From assembly GCA_964020085.1 (NCBI GenBank), contig OZ026602.1, forward strand, positions 25,993,601 through 26,057,600: DNA of 64,000 bases, given 5' to 3'. This stretch comes from Micromussa lordhowensis (Eukaryota; Cnidaria; Anthozoa; Scleractinia; Lobophylliidae). The notes under the pieces are model-generated. The model ran no database searches and was not told the DNA's origin. It worked only from the letters and a program-made list of their open reading frames with translations. Positions 32,465-43,366 of the stretch are shown piece after piece; within the stretch, counting starts at the first letter, position 1; each line of letters opens with the position of its first letter. The translations under genes and the position numbers were made by a program.

Positions 32465-33508
32465 GTTAAACTAAAAAGGCAAAGGGGAGGGGGGTAAAGG
32501 GAGTAAAAATTGCATCGACAAAATATAAACAGATTTAAGTATAAAGATAAACTTAGAATTTTGATTGTGTGGCCGAAGTTTTCTTCGAATGTGGACGGGC
32601 AAGGCTAACATGAATTCTTTTACCAGGCCTAAAACCACGAGGGACGATATCAGCTACAAAAGTTTACTAAATAGACTTAGTGTCTTGAATTGAGTACGTT
32701 TACCTGATTTAAATTTTACTAATGTTGATGATGGTCGTACGCCAAGATCGTATTAAAATGACACAAACTTTTTAAAACGGATGGAAACTAGGACGGTTAC
32801 GCCCGTTTTAGGCAAATGTTGATCTTTGCCTTACTGCATGGCAAATTTTTACTAAAATCTGTACGTGGAAGCATTTTTGAGAGACACTGTGGCTCTAGTC
32901 TTCGTTATGGTTTTCATATATCAGTAAACATTTTTATTTGATGTACTTTTCGTTGCTACATTGTATCCTGGAATAGTATACATTCATATGAGCTGAACTG
33001 AGTCAAAGAAACTCTGAATAGAAGCGCGCTATGAGCTGATACAGACTGGGAGTCAAGAATCTTTACACTTGATGGCTAAAAATAAATTATAATATAAAAA
33101 TGTGAGCTAAATGATATCAGCTTTTGCTGGATTTGAGATTGTTACATCCGCAGGTGACTTATTTACTGGTAACTTCGTAACGCAGTTTCTTAATTCGAGG
33201 AAGTAAAACAGCAAGCTTCGTCTGGTTGAAATAAAAAGAGCTAAACTTGGGTTCGTGAATAACTCCCAGGACGTTGTTGCGAGGGATTGCGTTGTTTCGG
33301 CGTCATGGTGTGGAAGAGAATAAACATAGCTTCTTTGAAACTCTCAATAAACGGGGCTAGTTTCAAATTGGAATTAGCACTGTCCGAGGTATAATAGTGT
33401 TTCTATAGATTCGTCCGTCGACTCCAACTAGGAGTATCGTATATAGTATATTGCATAATGTGAATAATACTCTTGATAAAAAATAAAGTTCCTCTCTGTT
33501 TGATGTTT
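32465..33508. other. Gene-free spacer between transporter and RBPJ exon
   Basis: AT-rich DNA with no recognisable frame, RNA gene or repeat arms. It separates two convergent genes, so it probably holds both 3' UTR ends. Confidence 0.45.
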
Positions 33509-34141
<633 letters not shown>

Positions 34142-34262
34142 CAGACAGACAGACAGACAGACAGACAGTTAGCTAGCCAGCCAGTCAGTCAGTCAGACAG
34201 TCAAACAGTCCGTCAGTCAGTCAGCAGTCGGCAGTCAGTTGGTTACCCAGTCAGTCCGTCAT
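34142..34262. repeat. CAGA/CAGT tetranucleotide microsatellite
   Basis: A pure (CAGA)n run at 34142-34168 grades into an imperfect (CAGT)n run. The open frame over it (33980-34282) is a by-product. Confidence 0.95.
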
Positions 34263-34851
34263 GTAGTCAATCACTCGTTTAGTGAGACAGTGAAGGTGAT
34301 TCCTCAGAAATAAAAGTTACCGAACAATTTTTTTGAAACTTTCCCTGAATGTTCCCTACCAACCACTGTTTCGAAAAATACAATAAAAAGGATAGGTCAC
34401 CATTCTCGCTGAAGAGATATGATGGGTCAATCTAATCCCATTTATGCCTAATCACGCGCCTTATTCCATCAGTTCACGTTACATTTTGCGGCAGCTGAAA
34501 GCAAAGGTTATTACAGCAATACTTGAAAAACAATTGATAGATAGAGATTCGCGGCCGCATAGAACAATGTAATAAATCATTTATGGCAAAATCACACAAT
34601 TCTAAATGACACTCAGACTCAAAACGTTCCTCCAATCGTTGTTTTCGAGGTCATAATTTGCATCCTCGAGTGACGGTTTTGTGCACTCTTTTAGCTAAAA
34701 GAGGATAATTTTTACACGTTAAAAGTACAGGTCACCATGCTCGTTTGAGAGAAAACGAGCATTGATTTCGCTATCGAGCTTAGCTTAAGGGAAATCTCTT
34801 ACGTTGTGTACGTGAAGGTGCTCATGTGCGCACTAATGACGCGAAAATCGT
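34263..34851. other. Spacer, no gene seen
   Basis: No gene is recognised. GTGAAGGTGATTCCTCAG at about 34291 is repeated in reverse at about 35909, so the spacer and the region beyond TIR element 3 may share a decayed inverted repeat. Confidence 0.35.
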
Positions 34852-35116
34852 GCGCAGTAGTAGCCTGCGAGGCAGGCTCACTTGTTGCTGTAAGCCCACG
34901 GGAAACGCGAAAGGGCGACGGAGGGCGGGGAGAATGGGGCGAAGAAAAGTGAGCCATCACGCGAGCTCTTGAGTTTTAAATTCCGCCCCTCGCGAGGTGT
35001 CAGGTCGGCATTTCACCTGTGTCAGATAACTATCTAATAGGAGCGAGGCAAAATGTAAACAAACATGATAGCGCATTGCACGTGAAGACTTTCGCGAGGA
35101 TGGTCAAACTTTCTTC

Positions 35117-35384
35117 ATGGAGGGCGCGGAACCCCCGAACAAACCCGTGAAAAGAAGAGTGAATCAAGCGAACGATTATTGCCGAATGTGCAAATATTCC
35201 TTCAATGTTAAGTATGGAACCGGAAAATCTGGTCGTATGTCCACACGTAGCCACAAATCACGATGGCAGCCGTGGTGAAGTTTTGGCCTCGATGCGCGAG
35301 AACATTGGTGTTACATTTATTAAATCCCCGAGTTTGTCCGAACGTGTTTGTCTTCCGTGCGGCCGCAAAATTGCCCTTCCTTAA
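35117..35384 (+). pseudogene. CxxC zinc-finger gene, frameshifted (TIR element 3)
   Basis: From ATG 35117: MEGAEPPNKPVKRRVNQAND, YCRMCKYSFNVKYGTGKSGR, then a frame break near 35270. In another frame it reads VLASMRENIGVTFIKSPSLS and ERVCLPCGRKI. Two CxxC pairs spaced about 60 residues apart form a ZAD-like zinc module. The gene stops where the RecQ fragment begins. Its protein is inferred to bind the element's DNA. Confidence 0.55.
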
Positions 35385-35655
35385 TCTGGTCTTCGATCAG
35401 GCTTATCAACGGGCAAATAACTAAAATCACACTGTTCAGATGCAATCCTTCCGAAATCTTCTTCTGTTCGATCGCCGTGGAGAACAGCTGAAAAATAAAA
35501 CTCTTGCCGAAACCGGTCGGCATCACAACGAAAAAATCCCTTCCTTCAAGTAGACAATTCACAGCTATTTTCTGCTCTTGCTTTATTTCAAAACTCAAGT
35601 CAGAATTGACCGAAAGCTTCAGGAACGCTCCTTGAACATAGTCTACGGACGCCAT
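35385..35655 (-). pseudogene. RecQ-type helicase, N-terminal fragment (TIR element 3)
   Basis: From ATG 35655: MASVDYVQGAFLKLSVNSDL, EIKQEQKIAVNCLLEGRDFF, Walker A VVMPTGFGKS (motif I), and VILVICPLISLIEDQI (motif Ia). It ends at the junction with the convergent zinc-finger gene. The frame itself is intact over this span. Compare LPTGFGKS in TIR element 2 and APTGAGKS in TIR element 1. Confidence 0.75.
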
Positions 35656-35886
35656 CCGTATTGTGAAATGCAGTATTACACAATCTATTTGCCCTGGTTT
35701 TTGTAACCTGTCATTTTTAACCAATCGGATCGCTGCCTTCGTCAGCGAACGCGGGGAATTCAAAACTCAAAAGCTCGCGTGCAGGCTTACTTTTCCTCGC
35801 CCCGTTCTCGCCGCCCTCCTCGCCCTTTCGCGTTTTCCCGTGGGCCTACAACAACAAGTGAGCCTTCTCGCAGGCTAGCGCAGTAG

Positions 35887-37375
35887 GGGATGCGTAATGC
35901 AATACTGAGGAATCACCTTCACCGAGAAAGTGTTAGCCTCGACCTCAAAATCAACAATACGTTCGTAGATGCTGTAATTTCAGCTTCTTCAGCAATCTTG
36001 TAGTTGATTTGTTTGGAGCTAAACCTGAAAATGAGAAGCTTTTGCGTATTATAGTGAAGGTAACAGGTGTTAGACTAGAGAAAGTGACAGTCTACCTATA
36101 GGAAAATTTGTGACCTTAAGTAATTTTCAGACTTGAAGGACGTGTGTCAGTGGTCTCGCACCGAACAAGAAATCTTAGCTGGCCACAAGAGAGGGAAGAA
36201 TACGGAGGAAAGTCAAAGGAGAATCAAAGCGAATAACACAAAGGAATTGAACGCAAATCCACAGCAAGGATTATGAAATGCCACTGGAGTCCCACGCGGC
36301 CAGCCTTGCATACGATTGGCGCATCTGAAATTTGAATTGACCAATCAGGATTCAGCAGGCGGGAGAAACTTTACTGTCCTGACGTCAGTTAACAGGAAAG
36401 CCATTGAAATCAGGCAACTGTTCTCATTGGAAATGACATTAAATATTCACGAAAAGGGATTTACAGTTCCAAAAAACATATCAGAATGTAAAAAGTGTGG
36501 CTCCAAGCTTCTAATTTTGCCCCAAAAATGGGTCACCTGCGTCCACCATGGCAACTGACTCGCTCGAAGTTCGTCAAGTGCCGCCAGGTAGGATAATAGT
36601 GTTGTTATTTTGAACAAAATATGCTGCTCCTCGTCAAATTAAACGCGGAGTTCTCAAGTTAACTATTAGAAGAGGCTAAAACAACTTTAGCATTTTCTTT
36701 ATCTTTTGTAGCTGTCTTGAGGCAATAACAGCTCAGTTTTGATTTCCGCTCGAACTCCGGGCTCAACCACCGTATGCAAGGAAAAGGATTTATACAATTC
36801 TTCCAGAATCAATTCGGGCACTTACAGATTAACCAGATGTTGTGTTTCTTGTTAATTAACTATAATGGTAATGGACCCAACATTTCATGAAGATCTGTAG
36901 AGCCAGTCTAGATGGAAGTACTGGATATGTTGTCATCAATGGGTAAGTACAGGTTGGTTGGTTGTTTTTTGTTGTTTTTTTTTTTGGTTTATTGATCCAC
37001 CTATCAATGTTAAGCCTAACAGGGGAGGGGCAGGCTAGGGATGTGGATTTGATTGACATAGCTAAAAGTCCCTATTATCCCGGGAGAGTGGAACTCCCAT
37101 AAAATCTAGGTAGAGAAGGGTGCGGCTCGCTTCCACAAACCCTTACCCTATTTAAGACCAAAATCTGCTATATTTCCTACCCTATTTATAGACCTGACCC
37201 TTCAATCCATACCCTGTTTCAGACTTGCCTTATATTAGAATTAGTTCCCCTTGTTGAGACCGATGCTAAGGGCATCGTGAAAAGCTTTTGTTGATGGTCT
37301 TACGTTAATTACTGAAAAGTAGCTTCTTCTAGAAAAACATTGAACAATTAGAAGATCAAGATAAATAGTAATAAT
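35887..37375. other. No gene recognised; one CxxC-bearing small frame
   Basis: A plus frame at 36316-36558 encodes 80 residues including ECKKCGSKLLILPQKWVTC, but neither a domain nor a splice context is clear. On the minus strand 36030-35950 an acceptor-like TCATTTTCAG precedes an open stretch (FSSKQINYKIAEEAEITAST) that could be an exon; I cannot assign it. A polypyrimidine/T-run is at 36970. Confidence 0.35.
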
Positions 37376-39194
37376 GTAATAGAGCAGTTTACGCTCCATT
37401 GTCCAGATAAAAATACCCTTGCTAAGCTTCCTAATTGGTTAAATCTTTCCCCCGTGCTTATCATGGTTTGCATATCTCACCCACGCTTGGCTATAGCGAC
37501 CGTAACTGAACTGTCCTCCCATTCATAAGCCCCTCCAGTTAAAGACCCATCTACATGTAAACAAAATATAACTTCCTATTGTAAGCGCCCCCCCCCCCCG
37601 ATATAAGCCCCCCTCTCGTTTAACATGAAATTAATTCGATTTATTATGATGTTTTAAGGCCTAATTAAAAGCCAGTATGTAAAAAAACGTATTTCGATCA
37701 ACACTGCTGTAGCTCATTTTGAAACGGTTTTTTTTTTTCGTTATAAGCCCCCCCCCCCGGATATAAGCCTTCCAAATCCTCTTACAAAGTTGTACAAGTC
37801 CTAATTGAGACCAAAATGGCGAAAATTGAAAGCCTATTTCTGACCAAAACGGCTGAAAGTCCCATACCCTTTGGGGCCCGCACATACCGATATAGCCCTT
37901 ATAAGGCAGTAAAATTAACCACTTCGTTACCAAGAACGTATATAAAGTTCTTAGGAATGTAATTGGATGAACAAGGACGATTTTGTACATCCTCGAGTAA
38001 AAAAAGATCACCTGTGGTTGAAATACAAGGACGGAACTATATACTACTACGAGATCCATAACGATCTGAAAACTTGCATAGGGCTGTCCCTAAGACGCTC
38101 CAATTTTGTAAAAAAGATTCTTCAAATATTTAAAAAAAGTTGTTCAACAGTTCCTCCAGAAGCAAAAAATTGCTCAAAAGTTGCTCAAAACTCTTCACGT
38201 TGCTTTTCATATTTGCTACAAGAAATTGTTGATTACCCTCTCAAAGAACCTTTTTTCACTGTACCTTGACTCCTGAGCATTCAGTAGGCTGTTACAACCT
38301 TTTTTATTGTTTGTGTTCATTATTTAACCCAGCAATCAATATTATGATTTTTTAACTTGCTAAAAGGAGTCACAACAACAATGTTTTCCATGGAGTCCTT
38401 ATCACCAGCGAGGTTAGTTTCTATATGCCCTATCTGGTATGCTTAGTCTTCAACCCGCTGTGGCTGCTATCTCAAGTGGTGCTAACTCTTCGGGGTCACT
38501 CGAACAAGTCGTCGTGCTCCGCCATTTCGAATTTATCAATTAACCGCTGGCCACTTGAATCGTCTTTTCAAACCACAGGCAAACCAATGCAGACAATGCC
38601 CCACCATGTGTAAATCTGAGAAAGGTCTTGAAACCTACACCGTATGTGGCGGTTGTGACCAAAATGGTGAAGAAAGCACTTCATAAGTGCTTCATATTCC
38701 AGTTTGATGCCGTTAATAATTTTGCAGTATTGTCTTCCATTGTGCGCTTAACTCAAGATCGAGCGGCAACTTCGTCTGTTACGAAAACTGCGATTTAAAC
38801 ATCTGAATGGGGAAATTCTATCAAAATGCAACAAAATGAGATGATATCCATTAAGAGCTAGAAAGGAAAGACTCAAACATTGGCAGAGTGTCGTCTTTGC
38901 ACTATCGTTTCAGACATTACGACACTATTCGTTGAAGAGAAGGAAAACGTTAAGACACAGAATTCAATATTTTTTAGCTTGTACTCACTAGTTTATTTCA
39001 GCTCAGTTCACAGCTACAGATTTTTACTAAAACTAGCTAGATTATTATTATGCCCGCCACCAGTTAATCGTCTGTGGACCGCTTCAACTTCACGCGAAAT
39101 GTTGCCTTCACTTCTGCAGAAGATATATAGAAAAAAATTTGTTTAGGAATTTGTCACTTTTCTTGTAATGTATAAACAAGCGAATATTAAAGTT

Positions 39195-39510
39195 AAAAGC
39201 CGACGTTTCAGTGTCCTCGTGACACCATTCTCAAGGCAAGGTGAATGAATGAATGAATCAAATTTGTTTGTACTAACAAATTTGATTGCCTAATTAAGGA
39301 GATGCTTTTTATAAGATAACTTAAACCATCCCTAAACGTGCAAACGGATTCGATTGCGCAAAGGTATTCACTTGAAGAACTTGTGATCCTTTGCTATTAT
39401 GTTAATTTGTAGAAATCAAATCAACGATATCGCATTATTCATTCAGTCACTCTTCCTTGAGAATGGTGTCACGATGACGCCGGAACGTCGGCTTTTAACG
39501 TTAACATTCG
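39195..39510. repeat. Inverted pair of hairpin-tail sequences
   Basis: GTTAAAAGCCGACGTTTCAG ... TGACACCATTCTCAAGG at 39192-39236 is inverted at 39458-39503. Each contains a hairpin (GGTGTC-loop-GACxCC) followed by GAAAC or GGAAC and GTCGGC, which resembles a decayed hammerhead stem II and core. The CUGANGA box is not intact, so activity is not expected. Confidence 0.45.
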
Positions 39511-39574
39511 CTTGTTTATGCTTTAAGAAATCTTTATTGATCTTGTAATGTAATTGGAAAAATCTCAGGACAGT

Positions 39575-39835
39575 ATGGCTTCAGTGGTTTGTGCGTAGGC
39601 CTTCAGCTGTACAGTTGAGATCTGGGGTTCATGCGCTGTTTTGGGCTAGACACTTCAGTCTTACTACTCAGTTGGGAAAATGCCAGAGAAGTGCGAGGGA
39701 AGCGGGGCGAGTAGGGGAGTGTGGAAACTGGAATGGTGGCTAACACAAGGATGCAAGCATCCCCCAAGGACCAGCGGCAGTACCTCTACTTGCAGATATG
39801 TCTAAGAGGTGAATGCGTTTTTGAAGACTTTGCTT
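39575..39835 (+). mobile_element. Old tRNA-derived SINE relic
   Basis: GGGGTTCATGCGCTGTTTTG, GGGCTAGACACTTCAGTCTTA and neighbouring text resemble the B-box and body of the SINE at 50467 (GGGTTCAAGCC, AGGCAAGACACTTTACTG). Strongly diverged. Confidence 0.4.
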
Positions 39836-40204
39836 GAATAAGTTACCGACAGTCGCCCAGGCTCTTGGAAAAAGTGTTGCGATTTTCTTTCATGAAAATG
39901 CAATGCGAAGAAAGTTCATCTCATGACAATTTTGAGTATAAACAAAAATCACATAACGTACCCCAATTTCTCCAAAGTTTCCGTAGCAGGGAGGCGTAAC
40001 TAAGCAGACATGCCTGCAGCAATAATTTGAATTGTAGATTCTTTCATGGAGGCTATCAACCTAAAGGAAAGTAGTTAATAAGGAAAGACAAATCGATCAC
40101 ACAGGAGTTCATGGGAAGAAGGCAAGTTATCTGCTTACCAAAACAAAGCCATGCAAAGCAGTGCTCCTCGTTGCTACGCCTAACAAGTAGGTGCCCCCCG
40201 GGCT

Positions 40205-40625
40205 TCCCTTATATGGGCTATACAGGTATGTTTCAAGCGTTAGCCCTTCGTCGGAGCGAATCGAGGAATTGTGGGTGGTGTGCGGTTTATATACAGAAAG
40301 ATGGAGCTACGCTATTGGTTGGTGCATGGTAACGTGAAAAACAACAGAATATATTAGTTGACTGAAAAGCGTGAAGATTAAGAGTGCCGATTTGAAAACT
40401 AATTTTTTGTTCAAGAGTTTTGCGGCTTTCAGTGCTTTCCGTGTTGTTAAGAATGATTGCGGTTTAGATGCGTTTTTGTCGTATTCACGACACGAAGGTG
40501 TTCTCGCAATCGGTCGCCTAGTCGTCTCCCTGTTTCGCCGATGTATAACATTTTTCCAAAGAGTGCAAGTAGTGCAGTAGATGACATTGGCTGAGGTACA
40601 AGTGAAATGATCAGTGATCTTGATG
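40205..40625 (-). pseudogene. Penelope-like GIY-YIG remnant with hammerhead-like tail
   Basis: The minus strand reads ITDHFTCTSANVIYCTTCTL-like text (in frames broken by single changes), then KMLYIGETGRRLGDRLREHL, a clear GIY-YIG core with catalytic arginine. Downstream (40270-40205) are CCGACGA, the hairpin GGGC-TAAC-GCTT, then GAAAC, ATACC, TGTA. This is the same order as the intact ribozymes but with a damaged first box. A third PLE subtype; inactive. Confidence 0.7.
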
Positions 40626-40954
40626 GATCGCTTGGGGCCCGATATTTTAAAATAATTAATTAATTAAGCCTTCAAACATCGAATTCATTTCAATTTAAAC
40701 GAGAGGAAAGCTTATATCGGGGGAGGGAGGGGGGGCGCTTATAATCGGAAGTTGTCTTTTGTTTACAGGTAGATGGCTCTTTTACCGGAGGGGTTTATAA
40801 ATGGGAGGGCAGTTTACGGTCGGTATGGCCGCCAAGCGTGGGGGAGATATGCAAACCATGATAAGCGCAGGAAAATGATTTAACCAATTAGGGAGCTTAG
40901 CAAAGGTATGTTTATCTGGACAATGGAGCGTAAACTGCTCTATTACCTTATTAC

Positions 40955-41150
40955 CATCTTCATCTTCTTCTTGTTCAATGCGCTCCTCTGGTTCATCTTG
41001 TTCATCTGGTTCATCTTGTTCAGCTGGTTCACCTTGTTCAGCTGGTTCATCTAGTTCATCTGGTTCATCTTCAAACACAGGATGTTCCTTCTCTAATTTA
41101 AACGCCGTTGCTAAGGAAATGAGCAAGAAGAAGGCAACTGCAACACGCAT
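40955..41150 (-). CDS. Candidate first coding exon of a secreted acidic protein
   Basis: ATG at 41150 begins MRVAVAFFLLISLATAF, a typical signal peptide (basic n-region, hydrophobic core, cleavage near TAF-KL). A mature start KLEKEHPVFEDEPDELDEPA and short repeats of the type (G/D)EP(A/D)EQ follow, ending in an E/D run. A donor GATG|GTAATA ends the exon at 40955. Beyond it the open frame runs into the TIR of element 4, which is therefore probably in the intron. A TTTTTTACAG acceptor about 20 bases before the ATG suggests a 5' UTR intron. Acidic secreted proteins are known from coral skeletal matrix, but that role is only a possibility. No downstream exon was found. Confidence 0.5.
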
Positions 41151-41199
41151 CTTAAGATCCTTCGTTTCTGTAAAAAACTGTATTAATAACCCTTTCCAT

Positions 41200-42689
41200 T
41201 AGTCTCAAGTTTAAAATATAAAGAGGATAATAAATGGGTGCGCGTAGATATGGAATTTTGTGACGATAGGATTTTCCTGCAAACTCTGTAAATTTCTGAA
41301 TTAACGGACACTTGGACTGACAACTGAGGGAGTCTAACACTGGAGAGCACTGCTTGCTTGCGGGAACGGAAACTCGTCACGGTTTCTTGGTACACGAGGA
41401 TCTATTTCAATGGTCTTCACTACAGACGTCAAGGAAGAAACATAACTTGGTCCGACAGTGGTTTATTCTGCACTCATCAATACTAACTACGTAATCGTCG
41501 ATCAGGTAATCGGCGATATAACCGACGATGTTACTAACATAGATAGTAGAAAAAGCTGTATAAACGCACTTGCTTATATATCATCCTTTACACGTCAAGT
41601 GTTTACAATATGACAATGCAACTCTAACATACAGTGCGAGCGAAAAGTACTTTAATTAAGATAGGGACTTCCAATCAACACTAGGAAGTTTCTAAAATTT
41701 AAAATAGAGAGCTAAGATTAAAATTCACAGGTTGAAATTAAGATAGAAGAAACTTAAGAATTAATTTGAATTTCTACTATTTCCGAACATTTTCCCAAAT
41801 TTTCCGAAGATTACCGAAGATTGGCCACGCTACTCACTAACTATTCTGTGATATGGATAGCGAGTAGCGCAGCAATTGAAAAAAATGACGGCCATTTCTT
41901 GGCGTTTTCGAAGTATCTGTAAAGAGGATTTAGATAAGGTTTTGACAAGAGAAAATGAGGGACTTTTTCTCTTGGTTATGAACGACTAGTAGATTTATAC
42001 TAGAATAATTAGATTATTCGCTCTCGATAGCTGACTCTGGCTGAGCCCTCGTCAACTACCACGCGTTATAGTGTACTGTCTATCAGACCGATAGTACACT
42101 TCGCTTCTCGTGCGAATGTTTGTTTTGAAAACATCAAATTTCCGCGGGGAAATTATCAGCCGATAGTTCCTCGACAGAAACACTCTATTGTTCAAATAGA
42201 AATCTCGAGCTCATAATCCAATTGCTTAATAGAAACACGATTTGAAACCAATCAGACTACTCTCCAAACCTGTTACAGCACTTGCCCCTTCCAAAGGCGA
42301 TCCAAGTCGATAATTTGATAACAAAGCGTGAATTTGATATCGAATATGATAACATAATGCATTGCAGTCTACAGGAGGCAAAACGGAACAAACAAATATA
42401 AACTCAGTTGTAGTATTTATTCACGGATACATTTTTTTCCTTTTTTGACAAGTAGTACAAGGGTATTTGAATTGCTATATATGTTGAGCATTTTTACTCA
42501 CGTGGCAAGCAGCAAGGCAATGTTTTTGGAAAAAAGAAATTGTTTACTAAAGAAAAGAGCTTATCTCCCTTAGGATTGAGTTGGCACACCGACATGGCCG
42601 CCGTGATGTCATGTGAAAACATTTCGTAAATTGGCCGAGCTGTCAGGAATCGTGCATACTCCTTACGCTAATACCTACTAACTACGTAT
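41200..42689. other. Gene-free stretch
   Basis: AT-rich, no recognisable coding frame. A run of A-rich imperfect repeats (AGATAGAAGAAAC, CCGAAGATT) is at 41700-41830 and a palindromic phrase (AGTGTACTGTC...GATAGTACACT) at 42070-42100. Confidence 0.4.
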
Positions 42690-42696
42690 TAACCGA

Positions 42697-42966
42697 GAGT
42701 GAGGTCTTTACGGGAAAATCTCGGACCTAGACCATGCCGTATTGCCCGAGCGATAGCGAGGTCAATGCGGCAAGGCCGTGGTTTGAGATTTTCCCGTAAG
42801 GACCGAACGTTCGAGGTTAATAAGTTGTTTATTATATGGCTTTTTGCTTGGCTTTTGCAGGCCCGTAATCGGCCCGTGGGCACTACGGGAGAATAATGCT
42901 CTAGTATTAGCCAATCAGAGCACGCGTTAGATCGGCTACAAACCCAAGTCATATAATAAATACCAG
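42697..42966. mobile_element. Foldback MITE with spurious frames
   Basis: AGGTCTTTACGGGAAAATCTC at 42702-42722 faces GAGATTTTCCCGTAAGGACC at 42784-42803. The two inner copies of GACCTAGACCATGCCGTATT/GCGGCAAGGCCGTGG also pair. The frames 42689-42952 (-) and 42699-42896 (+) are symmetric by-products of the hairpin and are not genes. Confidence 0.6.
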
Positions 42967-43366
42967 TAAAGACCCTGCCGTAAGATGCTAAGATTTGAAA
43001 CAGTTGTGTTCATGTCAACAGAGCAATGTTTGTAGCTGTATAAACAAAGTATTGCGTAATTTATTCCGGGGTACTCCCTTATTTGAGTTAGATAGATATG
43101 TCCATATATTTACGCCAATGAAAGCTATTTTTGGTTAGAGGGATTATGCATTAAAGCCGTGTACTATTTTACTGGTCTGAATTGGGGTATCGATTTTTGG
43201 CTAAAACAGAGTACATTCAATCTTCGGGTCGCAAAGCCCAAACAAAAAACTTTGGAGAGAACCCACCGGTGACTTATATAGCGAATGAGATTTTGGTTCG
43301 GAAAATATAGAACTAATATTCTTTAAAATATGAGCAGATTCCATATCTCTCATATGTCATACAATT

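Larger units (their letters stand above)
34861..35877. mobile_element. TIR element 3, 1017 bp, with 9-bp target duplication
   Basis: TAGCCTGCGAGGCAGGCTCA at the left is matched in reverse at the right end (GAGCCTTCTCGCAGGCTA). The inverted match continues about 110 bp through CCCACGGGAAACGCGAAAGG. GCGCAGTAG is repeated exactly at 34852-34860 and 35878-35886. Contents: the 5' part of a zinc-finger gene from the left and the 5' part of a RecQ gene from the right, joined in the middle, i.e. an internal-deletion derivative. Confidence 0.9.
37376..40947. mobile_element. TIR element 4, about 3.6 kb with ~300-bp TIRs
   Basis: TAATAGAGCAGTTTACGCTC (37376) is the reverse complement of the sequence ending at about 40947. 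The inverted similarity continues about 300 bp, with TTGTCCAGATAAA, TTATCATGGTTTGCATATCT and TTTACATGTAAACA-type words. It includes poly-C/poly-G tracts next to ATATAAGC (37583-37606 and 40711-40733). A second ATATAAGCCC word with poly-C lies at 37742. TA may be duplicated at the ends. No transposase is recognised; the inside holds PLE and SINE relics. Confidence 0.65.

Noticed and set aside
42689..42952. 87- and 65-codon frames on both strands
   Set aside because: They mirror each other across the arms of a foldback MITE; open by symmetry.
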